From: Nannochloropsis oceanica
Lineage: Eukaryota; Sar; Eustigmatophyceae; Eustigmatales; Monodopsidaceae
Direction of reading: 5' to 3'
DNA: 64,000 nucleotides
Assembly: GCA_004519485.1 (NCBI GenBank)
Contig: CP038126.1
Span: 372,001-436,000 of the forward strand
Part shown: positions 24,617 through 36,900 of the stretch, piece after piece
How the letters are laid out: each line of letters starts with the position of its first letter
How positions within the stretch are numbered: the first letter of the stretch is position 1
The notes under the pieces: model-generated
Databases searched by the model: none
Told to the model about the DNA's origin: nothing
Seen by the model: the letters and a program-made list of their open reading frames with translations, nothing else
Translations under genes and position numbers: made by a program

Positions 24617-27600
24617 ATGGCGGCCCTGGATGAGCTCCAGGAGCTGTCGCTGGTGTCCAAGATTTGCACGGAGCTGGACAGTCACTTGGGTTTGGCAGAT
24701 AAGACGCTGGCCGAGTTTATCATCCATTTAGCTGAGAGTCACGGAGACCCGATGGTACGTCCGCATGTGGTGCAAGAGGGGGAGGAGCAGGAAGGGAAGT
24801 GAGAGTGGGAAGGGGAGGAGGGGGGATAGGATACGGGTGTGGCCGATGGGTTTGTGGGAGTGCGTTGTGAAATGCAAGGTGGTAGGAGGGTAGGAAGCAT
24901 TGAGGATAAATAGGGCTTGGCAGACATGTACATTCCCTGTGTTAGGGTTATGCCATAACGTCAAAGAGTACGGCTTCATCCCTTTACTCACCCTTATGCT
25001 CCCGCCCTCCCTCCCTTCCTTCCCTACAGTCGTTCCGCTCAGCCCTGGACCAGAACGGCGCGGAGTTTCCCCAGACACTCTCTGACAAGCTTTTCCACCT
25101 CATCAAGGCCATGAGGCCTATCAAAAGCGGGCGGAAAAGGGCTTATAATGGAGGCGGTGACGACGACGGGGAAGAGCACCAGCATGTAGAGCCACGCCAA
25201 GCACGGAATGAGAACGAGGCGGCGTTTCCTGGACTAAGGTCAGCAGTGGCCCTTCCTTCCCTCCCTCCCTCCCTTCCTCCCTCCCTCCCTTCCTCCCTCC
25301 CTCCTTCCCTCCCTCCTTTCCTCCCTCCCCTTCGCTCATTCCTTACTCCTTTCTATTTCTTTAGGCTCCAAAACACGAGCCGATCCACGCTCTACCTTCC
25401 GGACGTGGCGATGGTAGGGACTGGGGAAAGTCTTGACCGTCTGAAGGCAAAGGGCGTGAAGGAGGAGGAGGTTGTGAAGAAGGAGGAAGAGGAGGAGGAG
25501 GAGGAGGAGGATCGGAATGGGAAGAGGAAAAGGGAGGAGAGGGGGAGGGAAGAGGAGGAGCGTCAGGCCAGGAGGGAGGGAGGGAGGGAGGGAGGGAGGG
25601 AAGGAGGGAGGGGTCGCGGGCAAAGCCGGGAGAGAGATGGTGACCGGCGCGACAGGGACAACGACCGAGGTACATACTAGTGGTGCCCTTCCTCTCTTCC
25701 TCCCTCCTTCCCTCCCTCCCTCCCTTTCTCCTTCCATCCCTACCTCTTGCCATCCTTTTCTCCCTGCTGTTCAACATCCTCCCCCTCCCCCCCTCCCTCC
25801 CTCCCTCCCTCCCTCCCTCCCTCCCTCCCTCCCTCCCTCCCTCATTTTGTCAACACCAACAGACTACTCTCGAGGCCGTGGTAGGGACAGTGGTAGGCAC
25901 CGCTCAAGGGAGAGGGACGATGGAGATCATCGAAGGAGGGAGGGAGGGAAGGAGAGGGAGAGGGAGAGGGAGCAGGGAAGAGGGAACAGGCGACGTCATT
26001 CCTCCCGCTCGCGGTCTTGTTCACCGTCTCGGGGGGAGAGGGAGGGAGGAAGGGAGGGAGGGAGGGGGCGGTCGTCACGGTGGGACGACCAGGACAGGAA
26101 TAGCGTGTCGTCTTCCTCCTCTTCACGCTATGGAGGGAGGGAGGGAGGGAGGGAGCGATCGCGTTCCCCTCCCTCTCGTGCCGCGGCCGAATTGGAGCTG
26201 TATGGGATTTATGACGGAAAGGTAGGGAGGGAGGGAGGGAGGGAGGGAGGGAAGGATATACCTGTGCGGCCCATACACACACAGATGCCTACTTCATCCT
26301 CCCTCCCTCCCTCCCTCCCTCTTTCCCTCCTTTTCTCCCTCCCCCCCCTCCTTTCCTCAGGTAACAAAGGTGATGGATTTCGGATGCTTTGTGGAGCTGG
26401 AAGGTGTCAAAGGACAGCTCCGGGAGGGGCTCGTCCACGTCGGGCAGATCCAGCAGGTGCGCCCTCCTTCCCTCCTTTCCTCCTTTCCTTCTTCCCATCT
26501 TCGTTTCCTCTCCTGCTGTCCCCCTCTCTTCCTTTCCCTCATTCCACCTTTTCTTCTTCTATCCTTCCCTCCTTCCGTAAATCAAACACTCGCACAATGA
26601 TTTCTGACCACCTCCTCCCTCCCTCCCTCCCTCCCTCCCTCCCTCCCTCCCTCTCCAGGGCATGCTTCGAGACCCCAAGGCAGCAGTCGGTAGGGGGCAG
26701 CGGGTCAAAGTGAAGGTCATTAGCATCACAGGCTCCAAGCTCTCCCTCTCCATGAAGGAGGTCGAGCAGAAGACAGGTAGGCCCCTTTTCTTCTCCCTTC
26801 CCACTTAAAAAAAAAGAATCGGAATGAAAAGTAATAAGGATAACTCTAGTCACTGTCACTAATCGCGTTCCAGCCTCCTCCCACACTCCCTTCCTTTACT
26901 CCCTCCCTCCTTCCCTCCCATCCATTGAAGCGGTGATACCAAGCACGCTAATCCCTCCCACCCTCCCATTCCCTCCCTCCCACCCTCCCTCCCTTCCTCA
27001 GGGGAAGATCTCATGCCCCAACGGAGCGCTGCGGGCATAGCCAAAGCTCAGGCCGAGCTGCGGTCCAATCCCACCGGGCCGGGGGGAGGGGGAGGAGGGG
27101 GAGGAGGGATGGGAGGTGCGTGGTGTGGGGGCAAGGGAAGGAGGGAGGGGTTGTTCCGGGGTACTCCGAAACAAGGACTACTTTCTGGCCTTTCATTTCA
27201 AAGATTTTTGAATTTAAATTTTAAATTCATTTTAAAATAAAAATAAAATCTCCTTTCTTCATTTCTTTCCCGTCAGCGTTTGCGGGCATGGGGGGGATCA
27301 ATCGCGGCGTGGATATCGAGGCGGTGAAGCAGCGGATGGAGGACGAGAGGGACACGAGGGCTCGGAAGCGAATGACCTCGCCCGAGCTCTGGGAAGCACG
27401 GCAACTGATTGCCTCAGGTGGGAGGAAGGGAGGGAGGGAACCAGAGAGGGAGGGAAGGAAGGAATGAGTGTGAAATGCAAAGAAAGTACCGGGTATATCC
27501 TCACCACGTTTCCTCCGCTTCTCCTTCCCTCCTTCCGTCCTTCCCTCCCCTGCCTCCCTCCATCCCTTCCCTCCTCCAGGCGTGATGCCGGCCTCGGAGA

Positions 27601-28073
27601 TTATCGGCGACGCAGAAGGGGGAAATCTTCTCGACTACGAGGAAACAGCCGAAGGTATGACTTCTCCCTCCCTCCCTTCCTTCCTTCCTTCCTCCCTCCC
27701 TCCCTCTTCCTGACGTCAACTTTTGGAGCTCACATTTCGCTTCCCTCCCTCCCTCCCTTCCTCCCTCCCTCCTTTCCTCCCTCAGAGTTGGAGGTGGAGC
27801 TGAACGATGAAGAGCCCGCCTTCCTCGCCGGTCAGACACAGTTCTCCCGGTACGCCCCCTCCCTCCCCTTCCTCCCCTCCTTCCTTCTCCCTCCCCTTAC
27901 ACGTCCCTTCCCTCTTACCTCCCTTGCAGAGAACTCTCCCCTCCCCGCATCGTGAAAAACCCCGACGGGTCCCTCAATCGTGCGGCTATGACGCAGAACC
28001 AGCTGGCCAAGGAGCGACGGGAGCTTCGGCAGGCCCAGGTCTCCTCCCTCATCGACCAGATCCCCAAGGTACC
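24617..28073 (+). CDS. PRP22/DHX8 spliceosomal DEAH-box helicase, 5' part only
   Basis: Eleven exons (24617-24754, 25030-25238, 25365-25669, 25863-26221, 26361-26456, 26659-26776, 27002-27115, 27277-27417, 27580-27654, 27786-27849, 27930-28068) give 586 codons and stay in phase up to the donor at 28069, just before the assembly gap. PRP22/DHX8 releases mature mRNA from the spliceosome. Evidence: an N-terminal helical segment ([24 protein letters not shown]) typical of DHX8; an Arg/Ser/Glu-rich domain; an S1 RNA-binding domain at about residues 290-362 ([45 protein letters not shown]); then [31 protein letters not shown], the DHX8 linker leading into the helicase core. The core itself is missing, lost to the gap. 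Exons 3 and 4 contain (GGGA)n runs read as Gly-Arg-Glu-Gly repeats, swelling the charged domain. Confidence 0.88.
25783..25845. repeat. (CCCT)n tract in PRP22 intron 3
   Basis: About 13 uninterrupted units precede the acceptor at 25861-25862. Confidence 0.85.
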
Positions 28074-28173
28074 NNNNNNNNNNNNNNNNNNNNNNNNNNN
28101 NNNNNNNNNNNNNNNNNNNNNNNNNNNNNNNNNNNNNNNNNNNNNNNNNNNNNNNNNNNNNNNNNNNNNNNNN
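28074..28173. other. Assembly gap, exactly 100 N
   Basis: A run of exactly 100 N, the usual placeholder for a gap of unknown size. The sequence to the left is PRP22 and to the right MSH2, so the missing DNA must at least hold the PRP22 helicase core and most of MSH2, or the join is wrong. Confidence 0.98.
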
Positions 28174-28951
28174 TGTGCGGAACCTGCACGTATCGGCCAC
28201 GACTGCCCCCGGGAGTATCACCATGCTCTATGAGGTGAGACCTGGCCCGTGCCTCGACTCCTACGGCATCCACGTGGCGCGAATGGCCCATTTCCCCGCC
28301 AGCGTCATCGAGGTTCGTTCGCCTTCCTTCCCTCCCCCCTTCCCTCCTCCCTTCCCTCCCTCCTTCCCTTCGTCTGTCACCCACTGGACTGCCCCATCCA
28401 TTGTCACACCCTCCTTCCCTCTCTCCCTCCTTCCCTTCGTCTGTCACCCACTGGACTGCCCCATCCATTGTCACACCCTCCTTCCCTCTCTCCCTTCCCT
28501 CTCTCCCTCCCCTCCCTCCCCCCCTCCCTCCCCCCCTCCCTCAGGAGGCAACCGCCAAGGCGAAGGAGCTGGAGTTCCTCGAGGGCAAGAACCAGTTCGC
28601 CCCCTCCTCCTCCTCCCCCGCCCACAAAAAAGCTCGCTCCTCACTATCTTCTGCCGCCTCTCTGTCCGCTCCTGCCCGGGCGGTCCTCGTGGCCTGTGAG
28701 GGGAAGGAGCAACCCCAGCAAGCGCTCAAAGTACGTCGCCTCCCTTCCTGGAGAGAGTCACAAGTAGACCTTAACGTGAGCTATCCCCCTCCCTCCCGCG
28801 CTCCCTCCCTCTCTTCCTCTCTCCTTCCCTCCCTCAGGCCCTGGGCCGTGATTTCGCCGACCTCCCCTTGGACACACTGACCGAAGCATCCGTCGTTGTG
28901 AGTAAATTGGAAGAAATCGTGGATGGGATGAAGGGGAAGGTGCCCCAGTGA
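28174..28951 (+). CDS. MSH2 DNA mismatch-repair ATPase, 3' part only
   Basis: Three exons follow the gap: 28175-28312 (5' end unknown), 28545-28730 and 28838-28951. The first reads [20 protein letters not shown] then [22 protein letters not shown], matching the end of the MutS ATPase domain of MSH2: the NLHV strand, the TMLY strand and the SFGIHVAxxAxFPxxVI helix. The next begins [11 protein letters not shown], as in the C-terminal helix-turn-helix region that contacts MSH3/MSH6. MSH2 recognises mismatches as a heterodimer with MSH6 or MSH3. The Walker motifs and everything before them are lost to the gap. A run-on translation from the left side would falsely fuse it to PRP22. The donor after exon 1 here is GTTCGT, a little unusual. 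Confidence 0.87.
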
Positions 28952-29566
28952 GGAGGGAGGGAGGGAGGGAGGGAGGGAGGGAAGGAGGGAAGGAGGGGTA
29001 GTGTGCGCCGTGGATTGTAGTGGATTTGAGGGAGGGAGGGAGGGAGGGAGGGAGGAAAGGGTGGGAATGATCGCAGAAGCAAGATGTACGTGCGGCCAGA
29101 GGCAGTGGTGAGGAAGAGCACAGAACGCTGTATGAGGACGAGGGGAAAGATGTCGAGAGACTGAAGAAAGGAAACACGAGGATGAAATAGATTTATATAT
29201 AATATTAATAATGGATGCCCTCTCCAGAGGGCAGGGAGGGAGGGACGGCAGCAATTGGATGCTTCCATCATTCCATTTTTATTTTTTGCTCTTCCCTCAT
29301 CGTCTGCCTCTGCTTCTTATGCTACTTCTTCCACTACCCTCCTCTTTTTTCTGTTTCTTCTTTCTTCGCTGCTTCTCACTACTATCGTCGACCTCCCTCC
29401 CTCCCTCTATCCCTCCATCCCTCCCTTCCTCGCCTTAGAGCCCCTCTCTCCCCTTCAAAACTTTAGAGATATGACACCAGAAAAAGGAGCAAAATCCCCG
29501 AACACGCATTCAAATACTTCTCCCTCCCTTCCTCCCTCCCTCCCTCCCTCCCTCCCTCCGCGTCGA
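28952..29566. other. Convergent 3' region
   Basis: Between the MSH2 stop and the acyltransferase stop. (GGGA)n tracts at about 28951-28998 and 29028-29060 face a (CCCT)n tract at 29390-29430 and 29520-29560. No gene seen. Confidence 0.45.
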
Positions 29567-32500
29567 TCAAGCGGAGGAAGCAGGCGCAGGAGCTTCTTGA
29601 TGGCGCTGGTACTCCGGCAGCCCCTGGTTGACGGTCTCGAAGACCTAAGGAGGGAGGGAGGGAGGGAGAGAGGGAGGGAGAGAGGGAAATTAGAGATGAA
29701 TTTTGAGCTGACAAACTTTTGCTGAAAGACTTAATCTTGGCCTCTGTTCCCTCCCTCCCTCCCTCCCTCCCTCCCTCCCTCCCTCCCTCCCTCCCTCCCT
29801 CCAAATTATTGTCTCGTCCCTTCGCTCCCTCCCTCCCTACCTCCCTCCAAACCAAATTCTCGTTCCTGTCTTTGGTTTCGACGGGCGGGTGAATGCGAAT
29901 CACCACGTCCGTAGGCACGCCTGAAGGGGAGGAAGGGAGGGAGGGAAGGGAGGGAGGAAGGGAGGGAGGGAAGGGAGGGAGGAAGGGAGGGAGGAAGGGA
30001 GGGAGGGAGGGAGGGAAGGAGGGAAGAGAGGGAAGGCGAAACGAACAAGCGTAAATTATCACATCCGTGGATAGATGGGTGGAGGAAGGAAGGAAGGAAG
30101 GGAGGGAGGGAGGGAGGGAGGGAGGGAGGGAGGGAGGGAAGGAATGAGGGGCTTACCGAGGGGTACAAGAGCACCGGCGGGCATCCATTTATGCAGATTA
30201 CAAATAGAGATAGGAATGATGCGGACGCCGGCCTCCTTGGCAATGCGGAAGGCTCCCTTTTTGAAGGCGTTGAGGCGGCCTGAAAGAGGGAGGGAGGGAG
30301 GGAGGGAGGGACGGGAGGGAAGGACGGTGAGGATCATGTTTGTGTGAAGGTATATGGAAGGAGGACGGAATTGAGGAGGCGGATGCGATGGGAAGGAGGA
30401 GGGGGGGATGGAGGGAGGGAAGGAAGTCAAGAAAGAGGGCCAGAAAACTCAGAGAGGAGAAGCAAAGCAGAAGGAATGAAGGGAGGGAGAGAGGGAGGGA
30501 GGGAGGGAGGGAGGGAAGGAGGGCGGGCGGGTGGGCATCTACACTATATACCGTCTTTGCTCCGGGTACCCTCGGCGAAGGTGACGAGGGAGTTTCCGTT
30601 CTTGAGGTGTTTGATGGCATTTTGGACCATCTCGATTTGGGAGGTACGAGAAACACGCCGGATGGCAATGTGCTTGGAGAGGCGCATCGCCCACCCGATG
30701 AGAGGGATCCTGGAGGGAGGGAGGGACGGAGGGAGGGACGGAGGGAGGGAGGGACGGAGGGAGGTGTGGGGGGTTTGTTAATGGGCTTGGGCTGTGGAGT
30801 AGACTTGATAAGGCGGGCGGGCGAAAGGGAGAAAGGAAGGGAGGGACGAAGGAAGACTTACCTCAGAATCTCGATTTTGCTTATGTACTTGAAAGGGCGT
30901 TTGATGAAGCCGGAGAGGGTCAGGATGTCCAGGAAGGAGGTGTGGTTGGGCACATACCTGGGTAGGGAGGGAGGGAGGGAGGGAGGGAGGGAGGGAGGGA
31001 GGGAGGAGGGAGGGAGGGAGGGAGGGAGGGGTAAGTTGAAGGAATAAAGAAGAATGGTAGGGTGAGCGGTAAAAAGAGAATCGCAGGTAAGGAGGGAGGG
31101 AGGGGAGGAGGGAGAGAGAGAGGGAGGGAGGGAGGGAGGGACGCACATGACCGTTTCTCCGGGGGGAGGGAGGTTCTCGGTGCCTTCCACCCGCGGCACG
31201 TAACCGATGAACCGCATGGTGACATGGGCCCACCAATGAACGATCCAGTCGACAGGGCGCATTTGCTTCCCGCCGTCCGTGAGGAGGGAGAGGGCTGCGG
31301 GAGGGAGGGAGGGAGGGAGGGAGGGAGGGAGGGAGGGAGGGAGGGAGGGAGGGAGCGTGGGGTGTATCGGTGAGGCGGCACTTACGAGACGGGAGGGAGG
31401 GAGGGAGGGAGGGAGGACACACCTACCGGCCGCGAGGAATAGGGGAGGGTAGAAGAGCGCGACCCAGACGAAGACGCAGACGAGGATGTAGACGCCACTG
31501 GAGAAACAAGAAGGAGGGAGGGAGGGAAGGGAGGTTGGATGGGTGTATATGGAGGAGGGATAGGATAGGGAGGGAGGGTGTAGGTGGGTGAATGAGTGCG
31601 TAGAAGGATGACGAAGAAAACCATCTGAAATGGAATACACCATCCTCAACTTCCTCCCTCTCACTCTCCCTCCCTCCCTCCCTCCCTCCCCTCTCCCTCC
31701 CCTCCCTTCCATTCTCCCTCGTGTCAGATTCTTCAAGCTCTCATCCTTCTTTCCTTCCTTCCTCCCTCCCTTCCTCCCTCCTTACATAGGTGTCAGGAAC
31801 TTCTTGCCTATCTTTATCCTCTTGTTCAAGATCGAGTCCAATTGCGGCAAGTCCTCGTCCCTCTTCATCGGCGTTGCCGCCGCCCCTCCCTCCCTCCCTC
31901 CCTCTGGGCTTGGCATGGCGCCAGCAGCAGCAGTACTGTAGAGCTCCGTTGTTGTCTGCCGTCGACCGGCGAAGAGAATGGCAGCGCCCTGTGCCGAGAA
32001 AGGGAAGGAGGAAGGGAGGGAGGGAGGGAGGAAAGGACGTCGAGAAGAGGGAGCAGAGGAAAGGGGGAAATGAGATGAAATGAGAGTAGGGAGGGAGAGG
32101 GAAGGGAGGGTGGGGCGGAGGGAGGGAAGGAGGAAGGGGCAAGCATCCAGGACGAGTGGACGTACCTCGTGATGGCCCCAGGCCGCGGGTGTGTGCCGTC
32201 GGGTCGCAGGTGGCTTGGAATGGAGGAGTCCTGCGGGAAGGGAGGAAGGGAGGGGGGGAAGGGAGGGAGGGAGGAAGGAACAGATTGATGGACGCAATGG
32301 CAGAGAGGAGAGGGAGCGAGAAATGGATGAAGGGAAGGAGAGATGAAGGGAAGGAGGGTTGGGATCGACGTACGGGCCAGGGAGGAGGCTGCCGGGAGTC
32401 GGAAGGCGTCCGAGGTGCTGCTCGAGAGGGTCAGACCAACGGCAACGGCGCTCAAGAGCAGGTTAGAGGTAATGCCTTTCAATCGTGTTTGAAAGTGGCT

Positions 32501-32755
32501 ACTGCTGCCGCTGTTACAACGACTACTACTACTGCGACGGCTGCCGCCGCTGCTGCTGCTGCTGCTGCCGTTGCTGCTGCCACTGCTGCTACTACTGCTG
32601 GTACTAATACTCCTGCGGCTGCTACTGGTGCTGCTGCCGCTGCAGCTACTGCTGGTGTCTTTTCTTCTGAATGGCGACTGAGAAGGCAGGTTCTCCATCC
32701 CTCCTCCCGAGAGGCTGATGTTGCCGATGCTGCTGCACGTCGACATCGCCATCAC
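29567..32755 (-). CDS. Plastid 1-acyl-sn-glycerol-3-phosphate acyltransferase (PlsC family)
   Basis: Ten exons on the minus strand: 32374-32755, 32166-32230, 31786-31988, 31427-31497, 31147-31294, 30862-30957, 30552-30709, 30157-30279, 29841-29920 and 29567-29644; 467 residues. LPAAT transfers an acyl chain to lysophosphatidic acid, making phosphatidic acid for membrane and storage lipids. Catalytic NHTSFLD (His295, Asp300) and phosphate-binding EGTRS (about 368-372) are both present, with IPLIGWAMRL and AFKKGAFRIAKEAGVRIIPI between and after them. A membrane span (GVYILVCVFVWVALFYPPLF) precedes the domain. The N-terminus carries a Ser-rich run, then a hydrophobic segment ending TSDA|FRLPAAS, suggesting plastid import through the ER. 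Exon 9 may end 12 nt earlier at another GT; both keep frame. The exon 7 donor is GTATAT. On the sense strand nearly every intron is C/T-rich throughout. Confidence 0.88.
29746..29802. repeat. (CCCT)n tract in last intron of the acyltransferase gene
   Basis: About 14 units on the plus strand; in the transcript it is a (GGGA)n run. Confidence 0.85.
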
Positions 32756-33940
32756 GAGTATCTGAGCGAAGGGGAGGGAGAGCGGGCGTGGTGAGCGGTG
32801 AATGAGGTCGTGTTAGTATCGCTTTGAATAAAAGCCTCAGCAAGCGTGATAGACATCATGATGGGTTGATGAAACGCGACAGTCTCCCACAATGTCTTGT
32901 CTTGCATAACCGGCGAGCGGGTTGGAGGGATGAGGTGCTGCTTGGCTTGACGTGACGACGTGGGGAGGCGCCTTCTCCCTCATCACTCCTTTCTTTCTTT
33001 CTTGCTTGGATCGTGTGTGTGGAGGGGGTAGAGGAGGTCAATGCTCACGCTGCCCAAGCAACCGACAGCCGATTACAACGACGTACTTTGCGAGAAGCTG
33101 TGACCGGTGTAACAATAGGCAAGCCTAATGTTCACGCTTGCTCGGAGAAGGGATTCTCGAGGGAGTCCTCGATCCAACTTCTGGGCGGCTGCGTGTTGGT
33201 TTTTGAATGAGTTTTCTTCGTCGATGAAGAAAAAGGGATGGGGAGGTTGGCCAGAATGAAAAGTAAATGGTCTTGATGCATACGTCGCAATTGAACCTGC
33301 AGCATTACCAGTGGCAGCAAAGGAGTAGCTTGTCTTCCATTTGCAGCGTGTCTGCTGGAATATAGGTGGCAGGACACATCGAAAAAGAGCATCGCGACAG
33401 GCCTCGACGCAAGCCCTCAACACGCGATGAACATAGCGAAATAGCACAGAGAGGGCGAAGGAAATGAAAGAGGATCATGTGGTAGTGGCATGATTTCCAG
33501 AAATAAAAAATGATTGCTACAGTGTGCATTCAAAGGCAGTGGGTGTAGAAAACGGGGCAGTATTACATGAAAGGTTTGGGGGCGAAAGGGCCACGGTATG
33601 ACCCTCGTGACTCAAGGGGCGAGGAAAGAGTCGTCATCATAGGTGGTGCATGAGTAAGGGAATAGGCACTCTCTGGCATCACAAGGAGAAGATTACAAAA
33701 CAAGGCGCTGGCGACGAGTGCAACTTTAGAAGCAGCACGCAAAGACGAGGACGGACTCGAGTACCACTACATCATCTCCTGCTCTGTCCTTTCGATTGAT
33801 TCCTTATGTGTCTATGCACAAACAATCGGCTTGTCGAGCGATTTCGTCGTTACTTTAGTCTGTGTGAGTAGTTAATGCACAGAAAGTCTATTTTATCTTC
33901 CCCCAGCGCCTTTTATTACCTCCATTCCCATCTCCATCGT
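32756..33940. other. Upstream region of the acyltransferase gene; no supported gene
   Basis: About 1.2 kb between the 3' end of the F-box/ankyrin gene and the start of the acyltransferase gene, both on the minus strand. It is free of tetranucleotide tracts. A 124-codon minus-strand frame (33073-33447) shows no family or splice context, so I leave it uncalled. Confidence 0.4.
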
Positions 33941-36900
33941 TCAAAACGGTCCTACCTCCCTGCCCCTCTTTAACAGACACTCCTCCACTAACTCCCGACC
34001 TCTGCTCTCGATGCCTTGCATATGCCATCCTGTTTTTTTCCCTTCCACGAGCATGTGCGCCGCAGTCCGTCCGTCATGCATCAGTGCATCAACATCCGCG
34101 CCTTTGTCCACTAAGCATTTAATGACCTCCTTTTTCCGACCCCAGCACGCATTATGCAGGGGAGTACCTCCAATTGTGTTGCGGGCCTCGAGGAGAAAGG
34201 AGGGAGGGAGGAAGGGGAAGGATGAGAAGGAGAGGAGGGCGAGGACGGTGGGTAGGTGACCGGCTTGGGCGGCGAGATGGAGAGGAGTGTTACCGTTAAA
34301 AGTCCTAGCCGTTAGGAGGAGGAAAAGAAGGGAGGGAGGGAGGGAGGGAAGGGCAGAAGGAGTGGCGGGGAAGGGGAATGGAGGAGGACGAGGCGAAGAG
34401 AGAAGCGCAGAGCAGGCGAGAAGGGAGGAGGATGGAGAGGAGGAGGAGGAGGAAGGAGAGGAGGGCGAGGAGAAGGGGGAGGAGGAGGAGGAGGCGGCGG
34501 CGGGAGGAGGAACGCCAGCAGTCAACCGACCCCCTACATCCTTCTCAGTTGAACCTGCTGCATGCGTGAGTAAAGCCGTCGCAGTTTCCTCCCTCCCCCT
34601 GAGGGCAGCGTGATGCAAAGCCGTAAAGCCGTCTATTGCCGCTGCTTCTACATTGGCGCCCGCTCTAAGGAGGGGGAGAAGGAGGGAGGTCCTTCCTTTG
34701 TAGGAGATGGCATGAAGGGGGGTGCGGGCTTGCATATTGGAGGCATTTGGGTCAGCGCCGGCCTGAGGGACCGAGAGAGGGAGGATGGGAGGGGTGAGTG
34801 GAGGAAGGTGAGGTTGGCGAATGCCTGGGCGATTGTGCGATAGAAAGGAAGCGAGGGAGGGAGGGAAAGAGGGAGGGAGGGAAAGAGGGAGGAAGGGAGC
34901 GAGATTCGCTAACCTGAAGGAGGAGGAGAAAGCAGGCTTCATGTCCATGCCAGCCGCTGATATGGAGGGGAGTCTGCCCCTGGGTTGATTTAGGAGAGAG
35001 GGAGGGGAAAAGGTAGGGGGGGGGGGAAGGCGAGGACGAGGACGATGACGAGGAAAGGAGGGAGGGCGGGCGGCGTTTGGATTTTGCCAGGAGGGCATGG
35101 ATAGCTGGGGATAGTTCTCCTGGCGGTACATATCCCTCCGCCGGCTCCTCGACTCCAACCTTCCCCTCGTCCCCGGGCCCAAAAGGAGGGAGGGAAGGAG
35201 GAAGGAAAGGAAAGAGATATTCAATGAGGAAGAGGAGGACGGCAGGCTGGCCGTGCTCAGCAGCGATGTGAAGAGGGCCACGGCATTGGGAGTCCTTCAT
35301 CCAGGAGGGAGGGGTAGGAGGGAGGGAGGGAGGGAGGGAGGGAGGGCTGCTCTTGCTGCTGCGGATCTCGGTCGGAGGGAGGTTGCTGTGGTTGTTGCTG
35401 CTGCCGCTGTTGCTGCTGTTGCCGCTGTTGCTGCCGCTGTTCTCCTTCTGACCTTCCATGAGCTCCCCTGCACCAGTCGGCGCGGGACGGGGATATGAGG
35501 CAAGGCCCGGGGCAAGGGAGGGAGGGAGGGAGGGAGGGATGACGAGGAGGAGGTCTAGGAGGGTATGGACGACCTCTACATGCCCTTTGCGACATGCGAC
35601 ATGAAGGGCGGCCCGAGCGGATGCCGCGTCTTCCCACCAGGAAGGAAGGTAGGACGAGGAGGGCGGAAGAGAGGAGGTAGAGGAGGAAAGGGTGGTAGTA
35701 AACGGCTGCCGTTGAAGGCCCTTCTCATCATCTTTCCCTCCCTTCCTTCCTCCCTCCCCCTCAACAACACCTACACGAGTGGTATCGAGGATCGCAGCAG
35801 GAAGAAGAGGAGAAGGAGCAGCAGCAGCAGAAGCACGGCTTTGATTCTCCGTTATCTTCGCATGTTGCAGCAACTCCCTAACAGCCTCCGGGTATCCTCC
35901 CTTCGCCGCGTAATATAGAGGACTCTTCGTGCCCACCCCTTCCTCTTCATCCCCCATCCCAGACTTCAATAGCAATCGAAGCACTTCCACATGGCCTCCT
36001 GCCGCTGCACACTGCAACGCCGTTTTCACCTCTCCCTCCTTCCCTCCTTCCCTCCTTCCCTCGCCATCTGCTCCCTTCCTCTTCCCTCCCTCTCTCCTCT
36101 CCTTTCTGCCTGCTCCTTCGAGAAGTAGAAGCTTTACCACGTCAGTGTGGCCCCGTTGGGCGGCATGACGCAAGGCCCGCGACAAGTCCACCCTCCCTCC
36201 CTCCCTCCCTCCCTCCCTCCCTCCCCGACCAACCTCCCCCCCTTGACTAGGCTCCCGCTCTCTCCCCCTCCTTCCCTCCCTCCCTCCCTCCTCCAGCAGG
36301 GTGGCAACCACGGCGGTGTGGCCATAGTGACAGGCATACACCAAGGGCGTGATCCCGAGGGCATTGGGAGAGGATGAGGAAGCGAGCGAGGGAGGGGCGA
36401 GGAGGAGGGTGACCAGAGGGAGGTTTCCACTCTGAGCTGCTACGTGCAGGGCTGTCGTTCCGTCTATTGCCGCCACCCTCGTCAGCGCGTGGGCTGCGGC
36501 TGCTCGCTGCTGTTTCCGCTGTTGCTGCCGCTGGTGCTGCTGTTGGAGCCGCTGCTGGAGTTGGAAAGTGTGGAAGGAATCAGCTGTGATGCAGGTGTCT
36601 GCTGCTGTCGCTGCTGCTGCTGATGCTACTCTTGCTGTGGCTGCCGCTGCTGATGCTGATGCTGCTGTTGCCGCAGCTGCAGCTGCAGTGGCTGCTGATG
36701 TTGCTGATGCTCCTGCTACTGCTGCTGCTGCTGCTGCTGCGACTGCTGCGGTTGCTGCGGTTGCTGCTGCTACTGCTGGCACACAGGCTGCCTCCCCCTT
36801 CTCCCGAATTTCTTTCTGCGCTCGGGATCGTCCCACCTCCTCCCCTTCCCCTCGTCCTTCTCCTTCTTTCTTTTCGGGCCCTTCTCCTCCTTCTCCTTCC

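Noticed and set aside
33073-33447. 124-codon minus frame upstream of the acyltransferase
   Set aside because: No family resemblance and no transcript signals; likely chance.
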